64,000 bases of DNA, taken from contig NZ_VOBN01000005.1 of NCBI RefSeq assembly GCF_008370045.1, positions 344,673 through 408,672 of the forward strand, read 5' to 3'. Position 1 is the stretch's first letter, and each line of letters starts with the position of its first letter. Below are positions 32,561-44,419 of this stretch, one piece after another. The notes beneath the pieces are model-generated. The model was not told where the DNA came from. It saw only the letters and a list, made by a program, of their open reading frames with translations, and ran no database searches. The position numbers were made by a program, and so were the translations under genes. This DNA comes from Pseudomonas sp. ANT_J12 (GTDB lineage Bacteria > Pseudomonadota > Gammaproteobacteria > Pseudomonadales > Pseudomonadaceae).

Positions 32561-33481
32561 ATGAACATGCAATGGAATCTGGAACAGCTGCGTTTGTTTG
32601 TCAGCGTAGCGGAACAGCGCTCGTTTTCGGCGGTGGCGCGGGACCAGCGCAAGGCGCAGTCGGCGGTCAGTAGTTCGATTGCGTTGCTGGAAGAAGACCT
32701 GGGCGTAAGCCTGTTCGACCGCAGCAGTGGCCGCCAGCCGAAGCTGACCGAGGCCGGCGGTGCGCTGCTGGAAGAGGCGCGGGAGGTGCTGCGTCAATGC
32801 GAACGCCTGAACGGTCGGGCGCTGGCGATGATGCGCGGTCAGGAAGCGCGTCTGCGGGTAGCGCAGGACGAGGCGATGCCTTATCAGCCGATCATCGAAA
32901 GCTTCGAAGCCCTGGCGGAAAAATTTCCCAGCCTCGAAGTGCAACTGACCAGCGCCGCCCAAGGCGATGTGGCGCGCAAACTGGTGGAGCGCCGGGCCGA
33001 CCTGGGGCTGCTGTTCTTCCATGATCAGATTCCCGAAGCGCTGGAACGCCGCGTCGTCGGCAGCGTCGAAATGGTCACCGTGTGCGGCAAGGGCCATCCG
33101 CTGGCGGCCATGGGCGAAGTCGATTGCCAGCAATTGGCGCAGCACCGGCAATTGCTGATGTCCACCGAGTCTAGCGTTTACCCCGGTAGCGAGCCCGCCA
33201 GTCCGCAAGTCTGGCGCGCCGACAGTTTTTATGTGATGGCCGAATGGCTGGTGCGCGGGCTCGGCTGGGCCTGGCTGCCCCGGCATGTGGTGCAGTACCC
33301 GACGTATCAGGATCAGATGGTCGAACTGGTCAGCGAATGGACCCCGCCGGCCCTGGTGGTGGAGCTGGTCTGGCGCCGCGACGAGCCCCTCGGGCCGGCG
33401 GCGCGTTGGTTGGCCGAACGTTTTGCCGTGCACTTGCAGGCGATCGGCTTAAAAACCGATAAACTCCGCCGCCATGAATAG
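32561..33481 (+). CDS. LysR-family transcriptional regulator
   Basis: A 306-residue LysR regulator. The N-terminal helix-turn-helix (NLEQLRLFVSVAEQRSFSAVARDQ... AVSSSIALLEEDLGVSLFDR) precedes a periplasmic-binding-like effector domain beginning near residue 90. It is divergent from the SMR pump and most likely controls it. The coding sequence overlaps the waaA start by eight bases. Corresponds to PA4989. Inducer unknown. Confidence 0.92.
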   Translation: MNMQWNLEQLRLFVSVAEQRSFSAVARDQRKAQSAVSSSIALLEEDLGVSLFDRSSGRQPKLTEAGGALLEEAREVLRQCERLNGRALAMMRGQEARLRVAQDEAMPYQPIIESFEALAEKFPSLEVQLTSAAQGDVARKLVERRADLGLLFFHDQIPEALERRVVGSVEMVTVCGKGHPLAAMGEVDCQQLAQHRQLLMSTESSVYPGSEPASPQVWRADSFYVMAEWLVRGLGWAWLPRHVVQYPTYQDQMVELVSEWTPPALVVELVWRRDEPLGPAARWLAERFAVHLQAIGLKTDKLRRHE

Positions 33482-34754
33482 AACTCTCTACACCGCGCTG
33501 TTTTACCTGGGGCTGCCATTGGTAGCGATTCGGCTATGGCTGCGTTCGCGCAAGGCGCCGGCGTATGCCAAACGCATTGGCGAGCGCTTCTCCTACGGCT
33601 TGCCGACGATGCAGCCGGGCGGCATCTGGGTGCACGCCGTGTCCGTGGGGGAGAGCATTGCGGCGGCGCCGATGATTCGCGCCTTGCTGCAACGCTATCC
33701 CACGCTGCCGATCACCGTGACCTGCATGACCCCGACCGGCTCGGAGCGCATCCACGCCTTGTTCGCCAACGAGCCGCGCATCCAGCACTGCTATCTGCCT
33801 TACGACTTGCCGTGCGCAGCGGCGCGGTTTCTCGATCGGGTTCAGCCGAAACTGGCGGTGATCATGGAAACCGAGCTGTGGCCCAACCACATCCACCAAT
33901 GTGCCAAGCGTGGGATTCCTGTGGCGCTGGCTAATGCGCGGCTGTCCGAGCGCTCGGCCAAGGGCTATGGCCGCTTCCACAAACTGACCGGGCCGATGCT
34001 GGCCGAGATGAGCCTGTTCGCGGTGCAGACCGAGGCCGAGGCCGAGCGTTTCCGTACACTCGGTGCGCGTGCGGAAACGGTCGAGGTCACCGGTTCGATC
34101 AAGTTCGACCTGACCATCGACCCGCAATTGCTTGAGCGCGCCGCCGAGTTGCGCGGGCAATGGCAGGCGCTGGAGCGTCCGGTATGGATCGCCGCGAGTA
34201 CCCACGAAGGTGAAGACGAAGTGGTGCTGGCCGCCCATCGCCGGTTGCTGGCCAATCACCCCGATGCGTTGCTGATCCTGGTGCCGCGTCACCCGGAGCG
34301 TTTCAATTCGGTGTTCGAGTTGTGCAAGCAGCAGGGTTTCGCCACGGTGCGCCGCTCCACCGGCGAGCCGGTCACCGCCGATACGTCGGTGCTGCTGGGC
34401 GACACCATGGGCGAGTTGCTGTTTCTTTACGCATTGGCCGACAGCGCGTTTGTTGGCGGCAGCCTGGTGCCGAATGGCGGGCATAACCTGCTGGAACCGG
34501 CAGCACTGGCCAAGCCTGTTTTGAGCGGCCCGCACCTGTTCAACTTCCTCGAAATCGCCGCGCAGTTACGCAGCGCCGGGGCGTTGGCGGAAGTCGATGA
34601 TGCCGAAGGGTTGGCGGTGGCGGTGCAGCGATTATTCGAACTGCCGCGGGATGCGCAGCGCATGGCCGAGGCGGGGTTGAAGGTGATGCGCACCAATCAA
34701 GGCGCATTGCAGCGGTTGTTGGATGGGCTCGGGCGGTTGATTGACAAATCTTGA
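33474..34754 (+). CDS. waaA: 3-deoxy-D-manno-octulosonic acid (Kdo) transferase
   Basis: Adds Kdo residues to lipid IVA, linking lipid A to the core. The 426-residue protein has an N-terminal membrane anchor (MNRTLYTALFYLGLPLVAIRL), the GT30 motif WVHAVSVGESIAAAPMIRAL with the catalytic Glu, and NGGHNLLEPAALAKPVL. The start overlaps the LysR gene, so expression may be coupled. PA4988 in PAO1. It is followed by a REPIN and the convergent tolC gene. Confidence 0.95.
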   Translation: MNRTLYTALFYLGLPLVAIRLWLRSRKAPAYAKRIGERFSYGLPTMQPGGIWVHAVSVGESIAAAPMIRALLQRYPTLPITVTCMTPTGSERIHALFANEPRIQHCYLPYDLPCAAARFLDRVQPKLAVIMETELWPNHIHQCAKRGIPVALANARLSERSAKGYGRFHKLTGPMLAEMSLFAVQTEAEAERFRTLGARAETVEVTGSIKFDLTIDPQLLERAAELRGQWQALERPVWIAASTHEGEDEVVLAAHRRLLANHPDALLILVPRHPERFNSVFELCKQQGFATVRRSTGEPVTADTSVLLGDTMGELLFLYALADSAFVGGSLVPNGGHNLLEPAALAKPVLSGPHLFNFLEIAAQLRSAGALAEVDDAEGLAVAVQRLFELPRDAQRMAEAGLKVMRTNQGALQRLLDGLGRLIDKS

Positions 34755-34772
34755 CTCCGCCGTAGATCCATT

Positions 34773-34903
34773 GTGGCGAGGGGGCTTGCTCCCGTTGGGC
34801 TGCGAAGCAGCCCCAAAACCTGGATACGCGGTCTGCCAGGCAAACCGCATCGGCTGATCTCACGACTGCTTCGCAGCCGAACGTGGGCAAGCCCCCTCGC
34901 CAC
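34773..34903. repeat. REPIN-type inverted repeat pair (copy 2 of 4)
   Basis: GTGGCGAGGGGGCTTGCTCC on the left and GGGCAAGCCCCCTCGCCAC on the right, 131 bp in total. It lies between the convergent waaA and tolC genes, with inner GCTGCGAAGCAGC and CTGCTTCGCAGC segments. Confidence 0.87.
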
Positions 34904-34915
34904 AGGGGTTTGCGT

Positions 34916-36355
34916 TTACTTGCCCGGCCGAGCCTTCAATTGCTCGGCCGCAGCCTTCGCCAGATCCGGCGGCAGGAAGTCTGTGTCCGGGTTGTAGTCA
35001 GCCTTGAGATAACGCGACAAATCCTGCAAATCCCCCGGGTTCAACGTGCCCGCTGCCTGCTTCAAGCGCAGGTTGTCGAGGATGTAGTCGTAGCGGGTGT
35101 TGTTGTAGTTGCGCACCGAGGTGTACAGCTGACGCTGGGCATCGAGCACATCGACGATGTTGCGCGTGCCTACCTGATAACCGATTTCGGTGGCTTCCAC
35201 CGCGCTCTGGTTAGAGATGATCGACTGCTTGCGCGCCTGCACCTGCTCGACATCGGTGTTCACCGCGCGGTGCAGGTTGCGGGTGTTTTCCACCACTTGC
35301 CGGCGCAGTTGCTCGCGCTGTTGCTCGGTTTGATCCAGGCGTGAATACGACTCGCGCACCTGGGAGTTGATCAGGCCGCCACTGTAGATCGGGATGTTCA
35401 CTTGCAAGCCGACGGTGGTCTGCTCGACGTTGCCGCCGTAAGGCTGGCCGAAGGCGCTCGGGTTGCTGAAGCCCAGGGCGTCGTTGTCACCCTTTTCGTA
35501 CTTCGCTACCGCATCCAGCGTCGGCGCGTGGCCGGCCTTGCGTTGCTTGAGAGTTTCTTCGGCGGCGCTGACTGCGTAGTTGCTGGCCAGCAGGTTGAGG
35601 TTCTGTTTGGCGGCGGTGTCGACCCAGGCCTTGGCGTCGTTCGGTGCCGGCGGCAGGATCGGCAAGGTGTGGACGATGCCCTGGATCGCGTTGTACTGAC
35701 GGTTGGTCAGGGTGATCAGGGCTTCGAACGCATCATCCACCTGGCGCTGGGCGAGGATCCGATTGGCTCGGGCGGTGTCGTAGCTGGCCTGGGATTGCAG
35801 CACGTCGGTCTTGTCCGACAGGCCGACATCGAAGCGCTCGTTGGACTGGTCGAGCTGACGCTTGAACGCTGCTTCTTCCGCCTTGGTCGAGGCCAGGTTG
35901 TCCTGGCTGCGCAGCACGTTGAAATAGCTTTCCGCCGATTGCAGGATCAGGTTCTGTTCGGTGGCCGAGAGTTGCAGCGAGGCTTGCTCGTTGACGTCCT
36001 TGGCGGCCTGGAACTGGAACCAGCGATCGGCACGGAACAGTGGCTGGGCCAAGGTCGCCTGATAGGAATGAGCGTTGCGGTTGGCGGTGCCCGACGGTTG
36101 ATCGAGCTGGGTGCGCACGGAACTCAAATTGGCCCCGCCCGACAGGTTCGGCAGCAGCCCGGCGCGGGCCTGGGGCACGACTTCTTTCTGGGCGCCATAT
36201 TGGGCGCGGGCGGCCGCCAGGTCGGCGTTGTTGTCCACCGCTTCCTGGTAGACGCTGACCAGATCGGTCTTGGTGGATAAGGGCGCTTCTGCTGCCCAGG
36301 CCATTCCATTGGAAGCACAAGACACGGCAAGGGCCAGTGAGAGTTTGCGCAGCAT
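34916..36355 (-). CDS. tolC: TolC family outer-membrane efflux channel
   Basis: A 479-residue outer-membrane factor. A signal peptide (MLRKLSLALAVSCASNGMAWAAE, cleavage after AWA) is followed by two internally repeated outer-membrane-efflux halves rich in Asn/Gln coiled-coil helices. The second half contains GYQVGTRNIVDVLDAQRQLY, a strong TolC signature. It trimerises to span the periplasm for type I secretion and tripartite efflux. Its place next to thiC matches PA4974. No inner-membrane partner gene lies beside it. Confidence 0.93.
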   Translation of the reverse strand: MLRKLSLALAVSCASNGMAWAAEAPLSTKTDLVSVYQEAVDNNADLAAARAQYGAQKEVVPQARAGLLPNLSGGANLSSVRTQLDQPSGTANRNAHSYQATLAQPLFRADRWFQFQAAKDVNEQASLQLSATEQNLILQSAESYFNVLRSQDNLASTKAEEAAFKRQLDQSNERFDVGLSDKTDVLQSQASYDTARANRILAQRQVDDAFEALITLTNRQYNAIQGIVHTLPILPPAPNDAKAWVDTAAKQNLNLLASNYAVSAAEETLKQRKAGHAPTLDAVAKYEKGDNDALGFSNPSAFGQPYGGNVEQTTVGLQVNIPIYSGGLINSQVRESYSRLDQTEQQREQLRRQVVENTRNLHRAVNTDVEQVQARKQSIISNQSAVEATEIGYQVGTRNIVDVLDAQRQLYTSVRNYNNTRYDYILDNLRLKQAAGTLNPGDLQDLSRYLKADYNPDTDFLPPDLAKAAAEQLKARPGK

Positions 36356-36550
36356 GCGGCCATCCCTAAAAAATTACGCTGATAATTTGAGCGCCAAAGG
36401 TAAGGCGCGGCCCGCGCAGCGTCAAGGCGCAGCACGGCGTAGCGAGTGTAGTTGCACGGGCGTACCGCAACAATCTGGTAATTGCGCCATTCATCATGGT
36501 GTTTACCGCGGTGTTGGCGTTCTTTGCCAGTTGTGTCTAGACTGGCCGGG

Positions 36551-38979
<2,429 letters not shown>

Positions 38980-39000
38980 CTTTCCCTCGAGATACCTGAC

Positions 39001-40281
39001 TTGAACACTTATTCCCCTGACACAGCCGTACCCGCCGATAGGCGCGTCTTCGGCGGTCGCGATCTGTTTTCCCTGTGGTTTTCCCTCGGCATCGGCCTGA
39101 TGGTCTTGCAGACCGGCGCATTGCTCGCGCCGGGCCTGGGCCTCTCTGGCTCGCTGCTGGCGATCTTCCTCGGCACGCTGGTCGGCGTTTTGCTGCTGGC
39201 CGCCGTGGGCGTGATCGGCAGCGACACCGGCCTGTCGTCGATGGCCGCGCTCAAGCTCAGCCTCGGCAAACATGGCGCGAGCCTGCCGGCGGTACTGAAC
39301 CTGCTGCAGCTGATCGGTTGGGGCTCGTTCGAAATCATCGTCATGCGCGACGCCGCCAGCCTGCTCGGCGCCCGGGCGTTCAGCGAAGGCAGCTTGCTGT
39401 CGAACCCTTTGCTCTGGACCGTGTTCTTCGGTGGCTTGGCAACCTTGCTCGCCGTCAGCGGCCCGCTGACGTTCGTGCGGCAGATCCTGCGCAAGTGGGG
39501 TATCTGGCTGTTGCTGGCCGCGTGCATCTGGCTGACCTGGAACCTGTTCGCCAAAGCCGATCTGGCCGCGTTGTGGGCTCAGGCCGGTGACGGTTCGATG
39601 CCCTTCGCCGTGGGCTTCGACATTGCGATTGCGATGCCGCTGTCGTGGCTGCCGCTGATTGCCGACTACTCGCGTTTCGGCAAACGCGCGAAAAACGTGT
39701 TCGGCGGAACGGCGTTGGGCTTCTTTATCGGTAACTTCTGGCTGATGAGCCTGGGCGTGGCCTACACGCTGGCGTTCGCGCCAAGTGGTGAAGTGAATGC
39801 CCTGCTGCTCGCGTTGGCCGGGGCTGGCCTGGGGATTCCGCTGCTGCTGATTCTGCTGGACGAGTCGGAAAACGCTTTCGCCGATATTCACTCGGCGGCG
39901 GTGTCGAGCGGGATTCTGTTGCGCTTGAAAGTCGAGCATCTGGCGTTGGCCATTGGTGTGATTTGCACACTGATCGCCTGCCTGGCGCCTTTGGCCCAGT
40001 ACCAGAACTTCCTGCTGTTGATCGGTTCGGTGTTTGCGCCGCTGTTCGGCGTGGTGCTGGTGGATCACTTCATCCTGCGCAAACGCAGTGCCCAGGTCGC
40101 GTCAGCCGCGTTGCGCTGGCCGGCGTTGCTCGCCTGGCTGGGCGGGGTGAGCACTTATCATCTGCTGGCGAATCTGTATCCGGATGTCGGCGCAACCCTG
40201 CCGTCGCTGGTACTGGCAGGGCTGCTGCAACTCGTGCTCGGTCGAGCCTTCAGTTACGGCCGGGAAACAGCTCGGGCCTGA
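39001..40281 (+). CDS. cytX: Probable hydroxymethylpyrimidine/cytosine-type permease (CytX-like)
   Basis: A 426-residue membrane transporter of the nucleobase:cation symporter-1 family with about 12 helices. Features include FSLWFSLGIGLMVLQTGALLAPGL near the N-terminus and SWLPLIADYSRFGK. CytX members sit in thiamine loci and are thought to import HMP. The start appears to be TTG 39001, giving (M)NTYSPDTAVPADRRVFGGRDLFSLW, with GAGAT upstream; no ATG fits. Its location after the riboswitch-controlled thiC supports thiamine-precursor uptake, but the duplicated repeats in between may interrupt co-transcription. Confidence 0.8.
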   Translation: MNTYSPDTAVPADRRVFGGRDLFSLWFSLGIGLMVLQTGALLAPGLGLSGSLLAIFLGTLVGVLLLAAVGVIGSDTGLSSMAALKLSLGKHGASLPAVLNLLQLIGWGSFEIIVMRDAASLLGARAFSEGSLLSNPLLWTVFFGGLATLLAVSGPLTFVRQILRKWGIWLLLAACIWLTWNLFAKADLAALWAQAGDGSMPFAVGFDIAIAMPLSWLPLIADYSRFGKRAKNVFGGTALGFFIGNFWLMSLGVAYTLAFAPSGEVNALLLALAGAGLGIPLLLILLDESENAFADIHSAAVSSGILLRLKVEHLALAIGVICTLIACLAPLAQYQNFLLLIGSVFAPLFGVVLVDHFILRKRSAQVASAALRWPALLAWLGGVSTYHLLANLYPDVGATLPSLVLAGLLQLVLGRAFSYGRETARA

Positions 40282-40993
40282 GAATACCGTTCAGGCGCGG
40301 GTAGGGGATCTTCAGTTCGATGTGGCCCAGGGCGTAAGGCGCGATGGTGCTCACTTCGTACTTGAGGATCACCCCGCCGTAGGTCAGCGCCACGTTCTGG
40401 GTTTTCTGGAAATGCCAGTTCTTCAGGAAATCCGGCTCCTGATCGAGTTTGGTGCTGATCAGCCAGCTGTTGTGTGCCACCTGCGCGGCTTTCCAGAACG
40501 CCTCTTCCTGACCCGGCAGCAACATGTCCGACAGCGTCAGCACTTTGTGCTGCTGGCGCGAATAGTTGATGAAGCTGCGGCCCGGCGTGCCATGGGCGCC
40601 GCCGGTGTCCAGGTAGCTGGAAAACTCGACGATCACCAAGCCGTCATGCTGCTCACGTACTTTGGCTTGCAGGTAACTGCTGGAGCGCGGTGCCGCGGTG
40701 CGCAGGAACTGATCGCGGTAGGCGGCCAGGGTCGGCGCCGCCGGAGCGTCCGAGGTGCGGGTCAATTGCAGCAAGTTCTTTTCAACGATGCCGTCCAGTT
40801 GCGGTTCGGCGGGGAATGTCAGGGTATCGATGTTCACCAGTGGGCAGTCAGGCGTGGTGCAACCCGGTTTCAGGATTTCCGAAGCATCGCGGGTGGTTTC
40901 CAGCGGCGTGCGGTAGTTGGGTTGGAACAGGCTCTGGCAAGCGCCCAGCGTCAGGGCGATAGCGGCCACGGAGGCGATTTTAAAAAGCGACAT
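40250..40993 (-). CDS. DUF3298/RsiV-like lipoprotein
   Basis: A 247-residue exported lipoprotein. The signal peptide is MSLFKIASVAAIALTLGACQ with lipobox LGAC (Cys19). The C-terminal part (VLTLSDMLLPGQEEAFWKAA... GGVILKYEVSTIAPYALGHIELKIPY) matches DUF3298/RsiV-type domains, and TGGAHGTPGRSFINY is typical of this group. Corresponds in position to PA4972. Its end overlaps the convergent cytX gene by 32 bases. Function unknown. Confidence 0.82.
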   Translation of the reverse strand: MSLFKIASVAAIALTLGACQSLFQPNYRTPLETTRDASEILKPGCTTPDCPLVNIDTLTFPAEPQLDGIVEKNLLQLTRTSDAPAAPTLAAYRDQFLRTAAPRSSSYLQAKVREQHDGLVIVEFSSYLDTGGAHGTPGRSFINYSRQQHKVLTLSDMLLPGQEEAFWKAAQVAHNSWLISTKLDQEPDFLKNWHFQKTQNVALTYGGVILKYEVSTIAPYALGHIELKIPYPRLNGILRPELFPGRN

Positions 40994-41221
40994 GGGCGTC
41001 CTTCATAAAACAGGGAAAGGCGAAAAGTTACCGCTTCGACTGTCAACGAAGCAGTCAGTTCGCCACTAAGCTAATTAGAGTTGGTTTCGCCCTCACCGTC
41101 TATCCCGCTGAAGGTAAAGGGGCTGCATCAAACATCAACGGCGCGTTAGGATGGCGCGAAGTCGAGGCTGCCAGGTACAAAAAAGGCGCCTCGTAACGGA
41201 TTGCAGTAAACGAGGATTGTC

Positions 41222-41839
41222 ATGACTGATTTTGCCAACGCCATTCCGACCACCGTTGAGATCGTTCGACGCGAGCAGTGCTACGCGGGCTTCTACAAGC
41301 TCGACCGCCTGCATTTGCGCCATGAATTATTCGCCGGCGGCATGAGTCGCGAGATCAATCGTGAAGTGTTCGTGCGCCACGATGCGGTGTGCGTGCTGCC
41401 CTACGATCCGCAACGCGATGAAGTGGTGTTGATCGAGCAGTTCCGGGTCGGCGCCATGGGCAAGACCAGCAACCCGTGGCTGATCGAGCTGGTCGCCGGT
41501 CTGATCGATAAAGACGAAGAACCGGAAGAAGTTGCTCACCGTGAAGCGCAGGAGGAAGCTGGGCTTGTGTTCGGGGCGCTGTGGCCGATGACCAAATATT
41601 TTCCATCGCCCGGCGGCAGTAACGAATTCGTGCATTTGTACCTGGGGCGTTGTGAAACCAACGGAGTAGGCGGCCTGCATGGACTGGCAGAAGAAGCGGA
41701 AGATATCCGCGTCACGGTCTGGGCGTTCGAAGATGCGCTGCAAGCCGTACGCGACGGACGAATTGCCAACGCGGCCAGCATCATTGCTTTGCAATGGCTT
41801 GCTTTGAACCGCGCTGAAGTGAGGGGGTTATGGTCGTAA
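41222..41839 (+). CDS. nudF: ADP-ribose diphosphatase (Nudix)
   Basis: A 205-residue Nudix hydrolase that cleaves ADP-ribose. The Nudix box is complete: GLIDKDEEPEEVAHREAQEEAGL. The dimer-type N-terminus, with VFVRHDAVCVLPYDPQRDEVVLIEQFR, matches NudF. ATG 41222 follows GAGG. It starts the conserved gammaproteobacterial run nudF-yqiB-cpdA-yqiA-parE, and overlaps yqiB by ten bases. Confidence 0.94.
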   Translation: MTDFANAIPTTVEIVRREQCYAGFYKLDRLHLRHELFAGGMSREINREVFVRHDAVCVLPYDPQRDEVVLIEQFRVGAMGKTSNPWLIELVAGLIDKDEEPEEVAHREAQEEAGLVFGALWPMTKYFPSPGGSNEFVHLYLGRCETNGVGGLHGLAEEAEDIRVTVWAFEDALQAVRDGRIANAASIIALQWLALNRAEVRGLWS

Positions 41840-42282
41840 ACAAGCTGCGCGATCGCTATCGGGTGGACCTCGTGGGGCTGCAAGCCTCCTGCGAGGCGAA
41901 CTATGCGCGTTTGATGCGACTGCTGCCCGACATGCGCAGCGAACCCGAGGCCCGGCGCATCGCCGTGACCCAGGGCGAGCAGATGCTGGGCGTGCTGGCC
42001 CTGGAAGTGCTGCAAGTCAATCCGTACACCACCACCCTGCAAGTGCGCCAGGAACACAGCCTGCCGTGGTTGCCGGTGCCGCAACTGGAAGTCCAGGTCT
42101 ACCACGACGCGTGCATGGCCGAGGTCGTCAGCGCCGAACATGCAAGACGCTTCCGGGGCATCTATCCTTACCCGAACGCCGCGATGCATCAGCCTGATGA
42201 AAAGGCGCAGCTCAATCTGTTCCTGGGGGAATGGCTGAGCCACTGTCTGGCGTGTGGGCACGAGTACGCCGTCGTGCGATAG
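41830..42282 (+). CDS. yqiB: DUF1249 protein (YqiB)
   Basis: A 150-residue cytosolic DUF1249 protein. Conserved segments include NYARLMRLLPDM, YTTTLQVRQEHSLPW and YPYPNAAMHQPDEKAQLNLFLGEWLSHCL. Nothing is known of its function beyond its conserved place next to nudF and cpdA. It is translationally coupled to nudF by a ten-base overlap. Confidence 0.88.
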   Translation: MVVNKLRDRYRVDLVGLQASCEANYARLMRLLPDMRSEPEARRIAVTQGEQMLGVLALEVLQVNPYTTTLQVRQEHSLPWLPVPQLEVQVYHDACMAEVVSAEHARRFRGIYPYPNAAMHQPDEKAQLNLFLGEWLSHCLACGHEYAVVR

Positions 42283-42381
42283 ATGTGAACTGCGTCCGGT
42301 TCACAGGTTTCCTCTTTTGACCGTCCCCCAGCATAATTGCGGCCTCTATCCAACCCCGTGATTCACCCCTGGGAGAACGCC

Positions 42382-43197
42382 TTGCCGAGCGTATCCACAT
42401 TGACCACCGCCGATCCGGCGTTGCTGGTGCAAATCTCCGACAGTCATTTGTTCGCCGAGGCGGATGGCACGTTGCTGGGCATGAATACCCGCGAGAGCCT
42501 GCAAAAGGTCATTGAACTGGTGCGTGTGCAACAGCCGCGAATCGATCTGATCATTGCCAGTGGCGACCTGTCCCAGGACGGCACGCTGGAGTCGTATCAG
42601 CTTTTTCGCGATCTGACCCGGCAGCTCGATGCCCCGGCGCGCTGGATTCCCGGCAATCACGATGAACCGCGGATCATGGCTGAAGCGGCGGTGCAGAGTG
42701 CGTTGTTGGAGCCGGTGGTGGACATCGGTAACTGGCGGGTGACGTTGCTCGATTCCGCCGTGCCGGGGTCGGTGCCGGGGTATTTGCAGGATGAGCAGTT
42801 GCAGTTGCTGGCTCGTTCGCTGAGCGAGGCGCCGGAGCGGCATCATCTGGTGTGTTTCCATCATCATCCGGTGTCGATCGGGTGTGCGTGGATGGAGCCG
42901 ATTGGGTTGCGCAATCCTGAGGGGTTGTTTGCGGTGCTGGATCGGTTTCCTCAGGTGCGCGCCGTTTTGTGGGGGCATGTGCATCAGGAGATCGATCAGA
43001 TGCGCGAGGGGGTGCGGTTGATGGCTTCGCCTTCGACTTGCATTCAGTTTGAGCCGGGGAGTGAGGATTTCAAGGTCGGGGAGCAGGCGCCGGGGTATCG
43101 GTGGTTGCGACTGATGCCGGATGGGCTGATTGAAACTGGGGTTGAGCGTGTCACTGGTTTCGAGTTTACGGTTGATTACGGTTCCAACGGTTACTGA
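42382..43197 (+). CDS. cpdA: 3',5'-cyclic-AMP phosphodiesterase
   Basis: A 271-residue class III cAMP phosphodiesterase of the metallophosphoesterase superfamily. The metal ligands are all visible: QISDSHL, GDLSQDG, GNHDE, FHHHPV and GHVHQE. CpdA lowers cAMP and so restrains Vfr/CRP signalling. The likely start is TTG 42382 with GGGAGA 6-11 bases upstream; the upstream in-frame TTG has no ribosome-binding site. The last third has poorer codon choice (many TTG, GGG) than its neighbours. PA4969 in PAO1. Confidence 0.92.
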   Translation: MPSVSTLTTADPALLVQISDSHLFAEADGTLLGMNTRESLQKVIELVRVQQPRIDLIIASGDLSQDGTLESYQLFRDLTRQLDAPARWIPGNHDEPRIMAEAAVQSALLEPVVDIGNWRVTLLDSAVPGSVPGYLQDEQLQLLARSLSEAPERHHLVCFHHHPVSIGCAWMEPIGLRNPEGLFAVLDRFPQVRAVLWGHVHQEIDQMREGVRLMASPSTCIQFEPGSEDFKVGEQAPGYRWLRLMPDGLIETGVERVTGFEFTVDYGSNGY

Positions 43198-43237
43198 GAC
43201 TTGGCGGCCTTTGGGCCGACCATGTTCTTGGTTGGAG

Positions 43238-43507
43238 TACATATCCATTTCTGCGGTAACGGCGGCTGGCGGTTTCGCCCTTACGGCGAGGCACTTTTTT
43301 CAAACGCCAAAAAAGTACCCCAAAAGGCTCGCCCCGGCGTCCGGCCCCTCGCTGAGGCTCGGCGTTCCTTCGCTCCGGTGTCCATCTGGGGGCATCGCCT
43401 CCGGTCGGCTTCGCTTCGACCTCCTCTCGATGTGTGCGGCTTCGCCGCACGGCGCTACGCGCCCACCCCCAGATGAACACCTCCACTCAGCCTCCCGAAG
43501 GGGCGGG
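43238..43507 (+). repeat. Long intergenic repeat, copy 1
   Basis: About 270 bp, shared with 63757-64000 in the same orientation. Common ends are TACATATCCATTNCTGCGGT at the left and ACCTCCACTC-N-GCCTC at the right. A hairpin near the left end covaries between copies: ACTTTTTT/AAAAAAGT here (43293-43316) against ACTTTCG/CGAAAGT there. No convincing gene is inside. It resembles dispersed Pseudomonas intergenic sequence often mis-annotated as short ORFs. Confidence 0.75.
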
Positions 43508-43577
43508 TAAATCAAAAGCAGGCGAGCTAACGCTCGGCCTAATGAGTGGTGAAGAGCGGGGCGGTGTACATCAATCC

Positions 43578-43676
43578 TGTAGGAGCGAGGCTTGCCCGCG
43601 AAGGCGGCCTGACAGCCGACCAGCCCCTCCCGAATGTACCCGGTCCAATTGTGGGAGCGGGCTTGCTCGCGAAGGC
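43578..43676. repeat. REP sequences of the GTAGGAGCGAGGCTTGCCCG family
   Basis: Two REP units in the same orientation: TGTAGGAGCGAGGCTTGCCC-GCGAAGGC at 43578-43605 and the variant GTGGGAGCGGGCTTGCTCGC-GAAGGC at 43651-43676. Single units also occur at 51211 and 63698. With the long repeat upstream they fill the 571-bp gap between cpdA and yqiA, which shows no gene I can support. Confidence 0.75.
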
Positions 43677-43768
43677 GTCAGTCTTGGCACCCTTGAGCGC
43701 TGAGATATCCCCGATCCCTCCGTCTCCCTGTAAACTGCGCCTCTTTACCCGACGCCCAGGGAGTTCAA

Positions 43769-44377
43769 ATGTCCGGTTCGATCCTTTATATCCACGGTTT
43801 CAACAGTGCGCCGGCCTCGAAGAAGGCCTGCCAGTTGATCAATGTGATGGAGCGCCTGGGCTTGAGCGATCGGTTGCAGGTTCCGGCCTTGCATCATCAC
43901 CCGCGTGAGGCCATCGGTCAGTTGAACCGGGCGATCGAGGAGCTTGGGCGGCCGCTGCTGGTCGGAAGCTCACTCGGCGGCTACTATGCGACTCACTTGG
44001 CCGAGCACCATGGCCTCAAGGCCCTGCTGATCAACCCTGCCGTCAGTCCGCACCGGATGTTTGACGGGTATCTGGGGACGCAGAAAAACCTGTATACCGA
44101 TGAGGCCTGGGAATTGACCCACGACCATGTGACGGCCCTGGCCGAGCTGGAAGTGCCGGCGCCCCGGGACCCGCAGCGTTATCAGGTGTGGTTGCAGACC
44201 GGCGATGAAACGCTGGACTATCGCCTCGCCCAGCAGTACTACCGCGCCTGTGCCTTGCGCATCCAGGCCGGCGGCGACCATAGTTTCCAGGGTTTTGCCG
44301 GGCAATTGCCGGCCATGTTGAGTTTTGCCGGCATCGGCGCAGATTTGTATCAGTCGATCGATTTCACCGCACTGTGA
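43769..44377 (+). CDS. yqiA: YqiA-like alpha/beta-hydrolase esterase
   Basis: A 202-residue small esterase of the YqiA/YcfP family. ILYIHGFNSAPASKK holds the oxyanion HG, LLVGSSLGGYYATHLA carries the nucleophile Ser in GSSLGG, and the C-terminal GGDHSFQGF provides the catalytic His. The gene lies between cpdA and parE as in E. coli and PAO1 (PA4968), although here repeats separate it from cpdA. Physiological substrate unknown. Confidence 0.9.
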   Translation: MSGSILYIHGFNSAPASKKACQLINVMERLGLSDRLQVPALHHHPREAIGQLNRAIEELGRPLLVGSSLGGYYATHLAEHHGLKALLINPAVSPHRMFDGYLGTQKNLYTDEAWELTHDHVTALAELEVPAPRDPQRYQVWLQTGDETLDYRLAQQYYRACALRIQAGGDHSFQGFAGQLPAMLSFAGIGADLYQSIDFTAL

Positions 44378-44419
44378 ATCATCGCCCCCCATTTAAACGA
44401 ACACTGACGACGAGACCCC

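Noticed and set aside
43578..43676. Regularly repeated GTAGGAGCGAGG units considered as a CRISPR array
   Set aside because: Only two diverged units about 70 bp apart here, self-complementary like REP sequences, and no cas genes in the window.
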